Positions 8,600-18,269 of a stretch of 64,000 nt of DNA are shown in pieces (within the stretch, counting starts at the first letter, position 1; every line of letters starts with the position of its first letter). The translations under genes were made by a program, and so were the position numbers. Origin of the DNA: Deferribacter thermophilus (GTDB taxonomy: Bacteria > Chrysiogenota > Deferribacteres > Deferribacterales > Deferribacteraceae); NCBI RefSeq assembly GCF_049472675.1, contig NZ_JAPNXM010000010.1, positions 12,108 to 76,107 on the forward strand, in the 5' to 3' direction. The notes under the pieces are model-generated. The model did not search any database. It had not been told where the DNA came from and saw nothing but the letters and a program-made list of their open reading frames with translations.

Positions 8600-11203
8600 A
8601 TGATAAATTGGAATAAAATGACTATAAAAGCTAGCGAGGCATTGCAAAATGCCATAAAGCTGGTTGAAGATAAACAGCAACAACAACTTTTACCAGATCA
8701 TATTTTATATGCATTAATTACCCAGGAAGATGGTCTAATAGTTCCACTTTTACAAAAAATAGGTGTCAATGTAGCTTCATTAAAAGAAGATGTTATAAAA
8801 GCTATTGATGGTTTGCCAAAGGTTAGTGGCTCAGAGCAAGTTTATATGTCTCAAGATGCTAAAAAAGCTATCGATTATGCCTTTGAAGTAATTAAGCAAT
8901 TTAAAGATGAATATGTTTCTACTGAGCACCTACTGCTTGGTATTGTTGAACATGCTGGTTATGGCTTAAGGCAGATATTTACAAAATATGGGATTGATAG
9001 AGCTGTAGTGGAAAAAGCTATTAAAGAGATTCGTGGTTCAAGCAGAGTAACTGATCAAAATCCAGAAGAAAAAATGAATGCTTTGGAGAAATACACTATC
9101 GACTTAACTGAGGCAGCAAGAAGTGGAAAACTTGATCCAGTAATTGGTAGGGATGAAGAGATTCGAAGAGTCATACATGTTTTGTCAAGAAGGACAAAAA
9201 ACAACCCTGTATTAATTGGTGAGCCTGGTGTAGGTAAAACTGCGATTGTAGAGGGGCTTGCCCAAAGAATTGCAAATGGGGATGTGCCGGATTCGTTGAA
9301 AAATAAAAGAGTGCTTGCACTTGATATGGGTGCATTGATTGCAGGGACAAAATTTAGAGGAGAATTTGAAGATCGATTAAAATCGATTTTAAAAGAGATA
9401 AGGAAAAGTGAAGGTGAAATTATCCTTTTCATCGATGAATTACATACTTTAGTTGGAGCTGGTGCTGCTGAAGGAGCTATGGATGCCGCAAATATCTTAA
9501 AACCTGCTTTAGCTAGAGGTGAATTACACTGTATTGGTGCAACGACACTTGATGAGTATAAAAAATATATAGAAAAGGATGCAGCGTTAGAAAGGAGATT
9601 CCAGCCTGTATTTGTGGATGAGCCATCAGTTGAAGATACAATTTCAATCTTACGTGGTCTTAAAGAAAGATATGAAGTTCATCATGGTGTAAGGATAAAA
9701 GATACAGCATTGGTTGCTGCTGCATATCTTGCACATAAATATATAAGTGATAGGCATATGCCTGATAAGGCAATCGATTTAATTGATGAAGCAGCAGCTA
9801 AAATAAGGATGGAGATAGACAGTCTTCCTACAGAGCTTGATGAGTTAGAGAGAAAAATGAGGCAGTTGGAAATAGAGCGTCAGGCTTTGAAAAAGGAGAA
9901 AGATGAAGCAAGTAAAAGCAGATTGGCCAAACTTGAGGAAGAAATAAGTAATTTACAAGAAAAAATAAGTGAGTTGAAAACTCATTGGCAAAACGAAAAG
10001 AATCTCATTATGGAATCCCGTAAGATAAAAGAGGAGATTGAACAGGCTAAAATAGAGATGCAAAAAGCTGAAAGGGAAGGGAATTTGGAGCTTGCTTCAC
10101 AGATAAAGTATGGAAAGTTGATTGAGTTGCAACAAAAGCTTGAAGAAGTAAATAATAAGTTGAAAGAGATTCAGAAGAATAAGAAAATGCTAAAAGAAGA
10201 GGTTGACGAAGAGGATATCGCTTCAATTGTATCTAAGTGGACAGGGATACCAGTTAATAAACTCTTAGAAGAAGAAGCTGATAAGCTTATAAAAATGGAA
10301 GAGCATTTGCACAAGCGTGTAATCGGTCAAGACAAAGCGATAAAGGCAGTAAGTGAGGCTATCAGAAGAAGTAGAGCCGGATTGAATGATCCAAAAAGAC
10401 CTATAGGTTCATTTATATTCCTTGGTCCAACAGGTGTGGGTAAAACAGAGCTTGCAAAAGCGTTGGCTGAATTTCTTTTTGACTCAGAAGATGCTATGAT
10501 TAGGATTGATATGAGTGAATATATGGAAAAGCATGCCGTTGCAAAACTGATTGGTGCTCCTCCTGGTTATGTGGGTTATGAAGAAGGCGGACAACTTACT
10601 GAAAGGGTAAGAAGAAGACCATATAGTGTGATTTTATTAGATGAAATAGAAAAGGCTCATCCTGATGTGTTTAACTTATTGTTGCAAATACTTGATGATG
10701 GTAGGTTGACCGATTCAAAAGGTAGAACAGTAAACTTTAGAAATACAGTAATCATTATGACTTCCAATATTGGTAGTGATTTAATTCAAAATGAATTTTC
10801 AAAAGAGGGTAGCTGGGAAGAAAAGTATGAAAGGATACACAATCTGGTATTTCAACAACTAAGTAACTACTTTAAACCAGAGTTTTTAAACAGGGTTGAT
10901 GATATTATAGTGTTCCATCCACTTGGGGATGAACATTTAAGGGAGATTGCTAAATTGCTTCTTAATAATTTTGCAAATAGGTTGAAAGAGAATAATATAG
11001 AAATTGAGTTTGATGAAAGCGCTATAGATATGGTGGTTAAGGCTGGTTATGATCCAAAATTTGGTGCAAGACCTATGAAGCGATCTATACAGAGATTAAT
11101 AGAGAATAAAATAGCCGAAGAGATAATTAAAGGGGAAATAAAACAAGGGGATAAAATTAAAGTATCTTTTCAAAATGATGAACTTGTTATCTCAAAGATA
11201 TAA
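8600..11203 (+). CDS. clpB: ATP-dependent disaggregase ClpB
   Basis: Full-length ClpB, 867 residues. The N-terminal Clp_N repeats bind substrate. The first AAA+ module carries Walker A GEPGVGKT and Walker B IILFIDELHT. The middle coiled-coil propeller (about residues 405-530) is the ClpB-specific insertion that docks DnaK. The second AAA+ module has GPTGVGKT and VILLDEIEKAHPDV. There is no ClpP-binding IGL/F loop of the ClpA type that I can see, so it is a disaggregase. It is the last gene of the dnaJ-hspR-clpB run and is closed by a strong terminator. Confidence 0.97.
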   Translation: MINWNKMTIKASEALQNAIKLVEDKQQQQLLPDHILYALITQEDGLIVPLLQKIGVNVASLKEDVIKAIDGLPKVSGSEQVYMSQDAKKAIDYAFEVIKQFKDEYVSTEHLLLGIVEHAGYGLRQIFTKYGIDRAVVEKAIKEIRGSSRVTDQNPEEKMNALEKYTIDLTEAARSGKLDPVIGRDEEIRRVIHVLSRRTKNNPVLIGEPGVGKTAIVEGLAQRIANGDVPDSLKNKRVLALDMGALIAGTKFRGEFEDRLKSILKEIRKSEGEIILFIDELHTLVGAGAAEGAMDAANILKPALARGELHCIGATTLDEYKKYIEKDAALERRFQPVFVDEPSVEDTISILRGLKERYEVHHGVRIKDTALVAAAYLAHKYISDRHMPDKAIDLIDEAAAKIRMEIDSLPTELDELERKMRQLEIERQALKKEKDEASKSRLAKLEEEISNLQEKISELKTHWQNEKNLIMESRKIKEEIEQAKIEMQKAEREGNLELASQIKYGKLIELQQKLEEVNNKLKEIQKNKKMLKEEVDEEDIASIVSKWTGIPVNKLLEEEADKLIKMEEHLHKRVIGQDKAIKAVSEAIRRSRAGLNDPKRPIGSFIFLGPTGVGKTELAKALAEFLFDSEDAMIRIDMSEYMEKHAVAKLIGAPPGYVGYEEGGQLTERVRRRPYSVILLDEIEKAHPDVFNLLLQILDDGRLTDSKGRTVNFRNTVIIMTSNIGSDLIQNEFSKEGSWEEKYERIHNLVFQQLSNYFKPEFLNRVDDIIVFHPLGDEHLREIAKLLLNNFANRLKENNIEIEFDESAIDMVVKAGYDPKFGARPMKRSIQRLIENKIAEEIIKGEIKQGDKIKVSFQNDELVISKI

Positions 11204-11216
11204 AATTTTTTTACAA

Positions 11217-11240
11217 AAAAGAGGGGGGTTCCCCTCTTTT
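11217..11240 (+). terminator. Rho-independent terminator after clpB
   Basis: A 10-bp stem, AAAAGAGGGG (11217-11226) with CCCCTCTTTT (11231-11240), has a 4-base GGTT loop and ends in T. The stem closely resembles the terminator after hsp20. Confidence 0.9.
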
Positions 11241-11341
11241 AAAATTTTTTATTATTTTGCTTACTAAATTGTAAAAAATATGTTATAATTATTGAACAAA
11301 TAGTATAATTATTAATCCTTTTAATAAAGTGTTGGTGGGGT

Positions 11342-12262
11342 ATGGAGAATATAAATACTGATAAAGATAAAGAATTTAAAGATACAGAAGAGTTTTTGGA
11401 AGAGGATGAATTTTTTGAAATACCTATACTTGCTGAAATTTCAGAGGATGGTTTAAAGAATTATCTAAATAGGATTTCCCAGTTTAAGCCTTTAAGTAGA
11501 GAAGAGGAATATGAGCTTGGTAAAAGGATACAAAAGGGTGATGTGAAAGCATTGGAAAAGCTTGTATTATCCAATTTAAAATTTGTTGTCTCTATTGCAA
11601 ATAGATATAAAAATACTGGTTTGCCTCTTGCTGACATAATAAATCAAGGTAATTTAGGATTGCTTGAAGCTGCAAAAAGATTTGATCCAGATAGAGGTGT
11701 AAAATTTATTTCTTATGCTGTATGGTGGATAAGACAGGCGATAATTCAAGCATTAGCCGAGCAATCTGGGACAGTAAAACTACCTTTAAAACAAGCTAGT
11801 ATCCTATACAAAATAAATGAAGCTATAGAAGTGTTAAGTAAAGATTTGGGCAGAGAACCCACTTCAGAGGAGATTGCGCTATACCTTGAGATGGATCCAG
11901 AGGATGTGGAAAATGTTTTAAGGGTTTCTAGGAATTATTTATCTTTAGAGGCTCCTATAAAAGATGGTGAAGATAGAGCTTTTATAGATTTATTGGAGTC
12001 TGGTGGTAAAAGTGTTGAAGAAGAGATATTTTTAAATACTTTGAAATCGAATATAGAAGAGATAGTAGATGAATTAAATGAAAGGGAAGCTCAAATAATT
12101 AAATGGCGATTTGGACTGGAAGGTGAAACACCAAAAACTTTAGAGGAAATAGGCGAGATACTGAATATAAGTAGAGAAAGGGTTCGTCAGATTGAAGCTA
12201 GGGCATTGAATAAGTTAAAAAAGAAAGCTCTTAAAAGAAAGCTTAATGATTTCCTTAATTAG
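11342..12262 (+). CDS. RNA polymerase sigma-70 family factor (group 2/3, RpoD-like)
   Basis: A 306-residue sigma-70 family protein. A short acidic N-terminus is followed by region 1.2, region 2 (LADIINQGNLGLLEAAKRFD, then the -10 reading YAVWWIRQAI), region 3 (LPLKQASILYKINEA) and region 4.2 (LEEIGEILNISRERVRQIEARA). Region 1.1 of the primary sigma is missing and the size is that of an alternative factor such as RpoS or HrdB-like group 2. It lies directly after the heat-shock genes, but no evidence here shows that it serves them. The next gene, phasin-like, starts 9 bases later. Confidence 0.88.
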   Translation: MENINTDKDKEFKDTEEFLEEDEFFEIPILAEISEDGLKNYLNRISQFKPLSREEEYELGKRIQKGDVKALEKLVLSNLKFVVSIANRYKNTGLPLADIINQGNLGLLEAAKRFDPDRGVKFISYAVWWIRQAIIQALAEQSGTVKLPLKQASILYKINEAIEVLSKDLGREPTSEEIALYLEMDPEDVENVLRVSRNYLSLEAPIKDGEDRAFIDLLESGGKSVEEEIFLNTLKSNIEEIVDELNEREAQIIKWRFGLEGETPKTLEEIGEILNISRERVRQIEARALNKLKKKALKRKLNDFLN

Positions 12263-12271
12263 GAGGGCTTT

Positions 12272-12604
12272 ATGAACGAGTTAGCTAAAAAATTTATTGT
12301 TTTGGGGTTAGGTTTGGCAGCAATGACTGAGGAGAAAGCAAAAGCATTTTATGATAATGTAATTAAAAAGGGGGAGCAATCACTTAATCAGGATTCAAAG
12401 TTTTTGAAAGATGTAGTGGAAAATTTTGAGAAAAATAGCAAAGAAGTGGAAGAGATAATAGAAAAGATGCTGAAATCTTTTGCTGATAAAATGGGACTTG
12501 TTACTAAAAATGATTTAAAAAAATTTGAAGTTAAATTAGCTGAAATAGAATCTAAAGTGGAGAGATTAAATAGGGAGATTGAGGCTGTCAAAGAAGGAAA
12601 TTGA
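12272..12604 (+). CDS. phasin-like coiled-coil protein
   Basis: A 110-residue, helical, Lys/Glu-rich protein with one hydrophobic N-terminal patch (FIVLGLGLAAMTEEKAKAF) and a C-terminal heptad coiled coil (residues 75-108). It resembles the short 'phasin family' proteins that coat polyhydroxyalkanoate granules, but no PHA synthase is present here, so the role could instead be a general coiled-coil membrane-associated protein. GGAGGG precedes its ATG. The Nudix gene begins inside its last codons. Confidence 0.6.
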   Translation: MNELAKKFIVLGLGLAAMTEEKAKAFYDNVIKKGEQSLNQDSKFLKDVVENFEKNSKEVEEIIEKMLKSFADKMGLVTKNDLKKFEVKLAEIESKVERLNREIEAVKEGN

Positions 12605-13166
12605 TTGTATATCTGAGATTCTAAAAGGGTACAAAAGAGAAAAAAAAGAGAGCACACATAGGGCAGCTGCAGTATTAATCCCTATTATATATAATAAAAA
12701 CGATCTTGAAATAGTTTTTACCAAAAGACAACCTTGGCTCAATAATCATAGTGGAGAAGTTTCTTTTCCTGGTGGTGGAGCGGATAATACGGACAATAAA
12801 TTAAGTGAAACTGCGCTTAGAGAAATGTTTGAGGAGACTGGTGTTAGTAAAGATTATATTACTATTTTGGGAAAATTGGATGATGAGTATTCCATTACTA
12901 ATATAAAAGTGACACCTTATGTAGGTTTTATAAAGGATGATTTGAGCAGGATTAGATTTGTAATGGATGAATATGAGGTGGAAAGGATTTTTACTGTTCC
13001 TATTAAATATTTTTATAAAAAAGATATTTTTTGGACAGAGAATTGGGTAAGAAACGGTCTAAAAAGAAAGGTTTATTTTTATAAATATAATGATTTGATT
13101 ATCTGGGGCTTAACAGGTAGAATACTCTATAAGTTTTTAAAAATGATTAAAAAATGTATAGTGTGA
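12579..13166 (+). CDS. Nudix hydrolase, CoA pyrophosphatase-like
   Basis: A 195-residue Nudix protein of the CoA diphosphatase (NudL) type. The Nudix box reads SFPGGGADN then TALREMFEETGV, with the REXXEE core intact, preceded by the NudL-like R(Q)PWLNNHSGEVSFPGG segment. These enzymes cut CoA or acyl-CoA into phosphopantetheine and 3',5'-ADP. No ATG is available near the start: TTG at 12579 is the only usual start codon before the conserved region and lies 26 bases inside the preceding gene, so the exact start is uncertain. It is co-transcribed with the sigma factor and the phasin-like gene. Confidence 0.82.
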   Translation: MRLSKKEIDCISEILKGYKREKKESTHRAAAVLIPIIYNKNDLEIVFTKRQPWLNNHSGEVSFPGGGADNTDNKLSETALREMFEETGVSKDYITILGKLDDEYSITNIKVTPYVGFIKDDLSRIRFVMDEYEVERIFTVPIKYFYKKDIFWTENWVRNGLKRKVYFYKYNDLIIWGLTGRILYKFLKMIKKCIV

Positions 13167-13349
13167 TTGAAATTAAGGGATGTCTTAATTGTTATTTAAT
13201 TAACTAATATTATCTCAGTAAAATTACTAAAAAAATAATATTTTTTTTAAAATTAAAATAATTTTTTTATTATCAATAAAATAGCTTGTTTATTTATTCA
13301 GTTTGTTATATTAATAAAAAGTTGAAAAAATCAATATCGGGAGTGTCTT

Positions 13350-16300
13350 ATGTTAAATATATCCTGTTTAACTGCCAAAGAAATATTAAAAGATCAAGGT
13401 CAAAAAGAAAATTTTAAAAGGTATCATGATGTAGTATTAAAAAGTTATGGTGATAAAGGTGTAAAATATAATTTTGCAAATCTTCTATATAAGCATTTAC
13501 CCCAAAATTTATTAGGTATTTTGAGTGATGATGATCTTATAAGTTTTTTGGATTATCTTTTCTCTATTTTAAATAATCGGAAAAGGAAGAAATTTTTTAT
13601 AGAGAAGACACATGCTTTTAAGTCAAAGTTTTTTATTGGGAATTTTTCTTTAATTTCTATTGTTACCGATGACAGACCCTTTATTGTGGATAGTATTAGA
13701 GAGTATTTTTATGAAATACAGTATAATCAGCAGTTTTTATTACATCCAATTTTTTCTGTTAAAAGGGATAAAAAGGGGGATGTTGTTGATATTGGGGAAT
13801 CGGATTTAGGGTGCAATAATGAATCTTTTGTAATAATCTTTTTAGAGGAGGTTGATGAAGAAAAATTACAAGAAATAACTAATGAAATATGTCAAATTTA
13901 TGAAGAGCTTTCATTAGCAGTAGATGATTTCCCTAAGATGTTAAAAGTCTTAAATAACCTTTCTGATTATTATAAAAATAAAAATCCTGAGATTTCAGAT
14001 TTTATAGATTGGCTTGTTGATGGAACTTTTATAATTCAAGGTGTTAGGATACTTGATGTTTTTGATCTTGCAAATGGGAAGTTTAAAGTAGATCAATTTG
14101 GTGTGTATAGACTTAATAGAACCACCAATATAATCCCAAAACTTGTCGATGCTATAAAAGAAAAAAGAATCAAGTTTATTGAAGGTTATCCAATTGTTTT
14201 GGATAAAGCTATATTTAAATCGAAAATCAAAAAGAGAAGAAATTTTGACAGGATTATGTTTGTTGATTATGAAAATGGTAAATGTAGAGCTATAACAGTT
14301 TTAGGGATATTTGGTAAACAAGGGATAGCCACACCCCCTCACAAAATATCTATATTAAGGAAAAAAATAGATTCGCTTTTTGAGTATTTTAAGTTTGTAA
14401 AAGGTTCCCATGATTATAAGTGGATTCAGGATACACTTAATAACTATCCAAAAACTGAGATTTTTAATCTTGGTTGTGATGATTTAAAGGATGTAATAAG
14501 GCTTTTGTTAACTATTCAGGGGAAAGACCAAATTAGGATTTATACAAGAGATTTTAAGCCATCAAAACATTTTTATACCTTGATAATATTTCCTACTGAT
14601 AGATTTTCTGCTGAGACAGTAAACAGTATTAATAAAAGAATTGCTGAGCTTTATAAGGCGAAAATTCTAGATGTTTCTATTAGATATGATGAGCATGGTT
14701 ACACATTTTTGCACTTACACCTTCTTGTCAAAGATATGACAGCTATTGATGCAGTTAAAGAAAATGATTTAAAAGACATTGTTATCGAAGAAATTAAAGA
14801 TTGGAATGATATCTTTTATGAGATGTTATCTTATAAATTTTCAGGTAGAAAGGCTGATGAGTTATATTATCAATTTGTTAATGGTTTGTCAGAAAGCTAT
14901 AAATCTAAGATGCCCCCAAAAGAAGGGGTAAGAGATGTTAGTATCCTTTCTGATTTAAAAGATTTTTATTCAAGATTAGCCGTAGTTAATAATAATGTTT
15001 ATTTAAAGTTATATTCAAAAAAGAGAATACTTTTAACAGATATTATGCCAGTTATTGATAATATTGGTTTGAAAGTTATTGAGGATGAGATATATGAGGT
15101 TAAAAAAGGTGATGAAGCTTTTTATATAAGTAGTATTCTTTTAGCTAGTATTGATGATCCAGAACAGTTTTATTCAAGGTTTAATAAGATACTACCTGAA
15201 ATGGTTAAAGCTGTAATTGAGGAAAAGTGTGAAAATGATAAGCTGAATTCACTCCTTTTATTAGAAGGGTTAAATTATAGAGAAGTTAAGATTTTAAGAA
15301 CGCTGAGGAATTATATATCTCAGGTGGATTTTAAGCTGAGTAAATCAACTATTAATCAAACTTTATTAAAGTATCATAATATTGCAAAAAAAGTTGTTGA
15401 GATATTCAAAGAGAAATTTGATGTAAATAAAACAGAAAGGAAATATGAAGAAATTAAAGATATAGCATGGGGGCTTCTTGAAGAAGTACAGACTCTGGTT
15501 GAAGACTCTGTATTTAGGGAAATGTTTAAATTAATGGATGCAATTGTTAGGACAAACTTTTACAAAAAACCTGAGAGAAATTATATTTCTATTAAGATTT
15601 CTAGTAGGCAGCTTGATTTTATTCCAGAGCCTAAGCCCCTTTATGAGATTTATGTTCATAGCCCCAAAATGGAGGGTGTGCATCTTAGAGGTGGCAAAGT
15701 AGCAAGAGGTGGTTTAAGGTTTAGTGATAGACCTGATGATTTTAGAACAGAAATTCTAGGCTTGATGAAAACGCAGGTTGTAAAAAATGCGGTAATAGTC
15801 CCCACTGGTTCCAAAGGTGGTTTTATTGTTAAGAAGAGATTTTCAGATAGACAAAAGGATATGGAACATGTAGTTGAGCAGTACAAAACATTTATTAGAG
15901 GTCTTTTAGACATAACTGATAATTATCAAGGGCGTAAAATTGTTCACCCTGAAGATGTAGTTGTTTATGATGAAAAAGACCCATATTTAGTTGTAGCTGC
16001 TGATAAAGGTACAGCTACTTTTAGTGATATTGCAAACAGTATTTCTTTCGAATACGGTTTTTGGCTTGGAGATGCCTTTGCTTCTGGTGGTAAAACAGGT
16101 TACGATCATAAAAAGATAGGTATTACAGCTAAAGGTGCTTGGGAGAGTGTAAAAAGACATTTTAGAGAGCTTGGTAAAGATATTCAAAAAGAGGAGTTCA
16201 CGGTAGTTGGTATTGGGGATATGTCTGGTGATGTTTTTGGTAATGGTATGCTGCTATCCAAAAAAATTAGGCTGCTTGCTGCATTTAATCATATACATAT

Positions 16301-18035
16301 ATTTGTCGATCCTAATCCAGATGCTGATACAAGTTATATTGAAAGGTTGAGATTGTTTAAACTACCAAGATCCACATGGAAAGATTATAACCCAAAATTG
16401 ATTTCTGAGGGTGGTGGAGTATTTGATAGATCAGCAAAAAGTATAAAACTTACCCCACAGATGAAAGAGATGTTTAAAACGACCAAAGATGAAGTTTCAG
16501 GGCAAGAGCTTATACAGATGATATTGAAAATGGATGCAGAACTGCTCTGGAATGGTGGTATAGGAACATATGTTAAAGATTCCAGTGAGACAAATGATGA
16601 AGTTGGTGATCATGCAAATGATGCTGTAAGGGTTAATGCTGAGGATTTAAAGGTTAAAGTAGTAGGAGAGGGTGGAAATTTAGGCTTTACACAAAAAGCA
16701 AGGATTAAATTTGCTTCTCTTGGTGGTAAAATAAACACAGATGCACTAGATAATTCAGGTGGGGTAGATATTTCTGACCATGAAGTCAATTTGAAAATTA
16801 TACTTGATCAATTCTTGAAGAAAAAGCTGGTTAAAGATTCAAAAGAAAGGGATAAGTTAATATTAGATTTGACAAAGGCTGTAGAAAAATTAGTTTTACA
16901 CGATAACTATATGCAATCTCAAACTGTAAGCTGTGATTTAATCCGCTCAAAAGAGAATCCAATTATCTTTCAAGAAACTGCAAGGTTTCTAAAAGATATA
17001 GGACTATTGGATTTTAAATTAGAAAATATAAACTTTATTAAAGAAAATAGGGATATAACAAGGCCTGAACTTGCTGTTCTGCTTTCTTATATTAAGATAT
17101 TTTTGTATAACGAGGTTGAAAAAAATATAGATTTTAATGACCCTGTGGTTAGGAAGTTATACTTAAGTTATTACCCAGAATACATGGTTAAAAGGTTTGG
17201 GGATAATCTTTTTGAACATAGGTTGGCAAAGGAGATAACAGCTACAGTTATTGTAAATAAAGTTATAAATCAAACTGGTATTACATTTTTTATTGAGCTT
17301 TATAAAAATACAAATCAACCATTTGAAAAGCTAATAGATAAGTATTTGCAAATTGATGAGCTGTTAAATACTGATAATTTCAGAAGTGCTATTTATGCGT
17401 TGGATAATAAAGCTAAATCTGATGCTCAGTATAGAGCTCTTATAGAAATAGAAAAGACACTTAAACTTGGTGTAGAGTGGTTAGTAAAAGATGGGAATGA
17501 TAAACTACTTCAAGAGAACAAAGATCTCTTTTTAGAAATTGTAAAAAGAATTCCTGCTAAAGTAAGCGGTGTTGTTAAAGAGCAAATGAAAAGGTTTGAA
17601 GAGGAGCTTATAACTGATGGTTTTCCAAAAAGACTTGCAAAGGCGATTGCAGAGTTAAAATATTCTAAGCCAGCTTTTGATATTTTTGATATAGTAGTAT
17701 CACAAAACATTAATATTGATGTGGCAATATCTAACTATTTTAAGATTGGTGATGCATTCAGATTTATAGATATGAAAGAAGCAATCAAAAAAATCCCTAT
17801 CAGCAGTGAATGGGATAGAATTAACAGAGAAAATTTACTTAAAAAGTTAAAATACCTTCAAAAACAAATATTAGCTAAGGGCTGTATGGATGTAGGTTAT
17901 ATAAAGAAAATTAAGAACAAAGAGGAAAGATTTTTTGAAAATTATAATAACTTTTTAAATGATGTGGATCTTGGAAAGGTTGCTACACTTGTACCATTTA
18001 ATGTTATATTGGAGATGTTTTTAAATATTTTATAA
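13350..18035 (+). CDS. NAD-specific glutamate dehydrogenase, large (180 kDa) type
   Basis: A 1561-residue NAD-GDH of the L-180 class (Streptomyces/Pseudomonas GdhB type), which deaminates glutamate to 2-oxoglutarate. The N-terminal third holds ACT-like regulatory segments. The catalytic core lies at about residues 770-1180, with GVHLRGGKVARGGLRFSDRPDDFRTE-like motif, PTGSKGGF, the NAD-binding VVGIGDMSGDVFGNGML and KVVGEGGNLG. The C-terminal region (LDFIPE..., QSQTVSCDL) is helical. Length is within the class (about 1600). It stands alone, with a 180-base AT-rich leader, GGGAG before the ATG and a hairpin terminator behind. Confidence 0.95.
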   Translation: MLNISCLTAKEILKDQGQKENFKRYHDVVLKSYGDKGVKYNFANLLYKHLPQNLLGILSDDDLISFLDYLFSILNNRKRKKFFIEKTHAFKSKFFIGNFSLISIVTDDRPFIVDSIREYFYEIQYNQQFLLHPIFSVKRDKKGDVVDIGESDLGCNNESFVIIFLEEVDEEKLQEITNEICQIYEELSLAVDDFPKMLKVLNNLSDYYKNKNPEISDFIDWLVDGTFIIQGVRILDVFDLANGKFKVDQFGVYRLNRTTNIIPKLVDAIKEKRIKFIEGYPIVLDKAIFKSKIKKRRNFDRIMFVDYENGKCRAITVLGIFGKQGIATPPHKISILRKKIDSLFEYFKFVKGSHDYKWIQDTLNNYPKTEIFNLGCDDLKDVIRLLLTIQGKDQIRIYTRDFKPSKHFYTLIIFPTDRFSAETVNSINKRIAELYKAKILDVSIRYDEHGYTFLHLHLLVKDMTAIDAVKENDLKDIVIEEIKDWNDIFYEMLSYKFSGRKADELYYQFVNGLSESYKSKMPPKEGVRDVSILSDLKDFYSRLAVVNNNVYLKLYSKKRILLTDIMPVIDNIGLKVIEDEIYEVKKGDEAFYISSILLASIDDPEQFYSRFNKILPEMVKAVIEEKCENDKLNSLLLLEGLNYREVKILRTLRNYISQVDFKLSKSTINQTLLKYHNIAKKVVEIFKEKFDVNKTERKYEEIKDIAWGLLEEVQTLVEDSVFREMFKLMDAIVRTNFYKKPERNYISIKISSRQLDFIPEPKPLYEIYVHSPKMEGVHLRGGKVARGGLRFSDRPDDFRTEILGLMKTQVVKNAVIVPTGSKGGFIVKKRFSDRQKDMEHVVEQYKTFIRGLLDITDNYQGRKIVHPEDVVVYDEKDPYLVVAADKGTATFSDIANSISFEYGFWLGDAFASGGKTGYDHKKIGITAKGAWESVKRHFRELGKDIQKEEFTVVGIGDMSGDVFGNGMLLSKKIRLLAAFNHIHIFVDPNPDADTSYIERLRLFKLPRSTWKDYNPKLISEGGGVFDRSAKSIKLTPQMKEMFKTTKDEVSGQELIQMILKMDAELLWNGGIGTYVKDSSETNDEVGDHANDAVRVNAEDLKVKVVGEGGNLGFTQKARIKFASLGGKINTDALDNSGGVDISDHEVNLKIILDQFLKKKLVKDSKERDKLILDLTKAVEKLVLHDNYMQSQTVSCDLIRSKENPIIFQETARFLKDIGLLDFKLENINFIKENRDITRPELAVLLSYIKIFLYNEVEKNIDFNDPVVRKLYLSYYPEYMVKRFGDNLFEHRLAKEITATVIVNKVINQTGITFFIELYKNTNQPFEKLIDKYLQIDELLNTDNFRSAIYALDNKAKSDAQYRALIEIEKTLKLGVEWLVKDGNDKLLQENKDLFLEIVKRIPAKVSGVVKEQMKRFEEELITDGFPKRLAKAIAELKYSKPAFDIFDIVVSQNINIDVAISNYFKIGDAFRFIDMKEAIKKIPISSEWDRINRENLLKKLKYLQKQILAKGCMDVGYIKKIKNKEERFFENYNNFLNDVDLGKVATLVPFNVILEMFLNIL

Positions 18036-18048
18036 TATTGAATATATA

Positions 18049-18100
18049 TTTTCCTCATGAAAGGGTTTAATCTCTGACCTTTTCATGAGGAAATTTTTTT
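18049..18100 (+). terminator. Rho-independent terminator after glutamate dehydrogenase
   Basis: Stem arms at 18050-18064 and 18078-18093 (TTCCTCATGAAAGG with CCTTTTCATGAGGAA, one bulged base) are followed by eight T residues at 18093-18100. Confidence 0.9.
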
Positions 18101-18269
18101 TATAAGAGTTTTATAGTATTAAAACAAAGTCTCAAACTCTTTAATATTACTTGATAATAAAGCCAAAATGAGTTAAATTTATTTATTAATAGTCTTAAAA
18201 TTATGTTTTACATAATTTGATAGGAGTGAGTGTAAAAATAATAATTAAATAATCTTATGGGGGTGACTT

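Noticed and set aside
9055..9432. 125-codon minus-strand frame inside clpB
   Set aside because: Shadow of the AAA+ coding sequence; no independent features.
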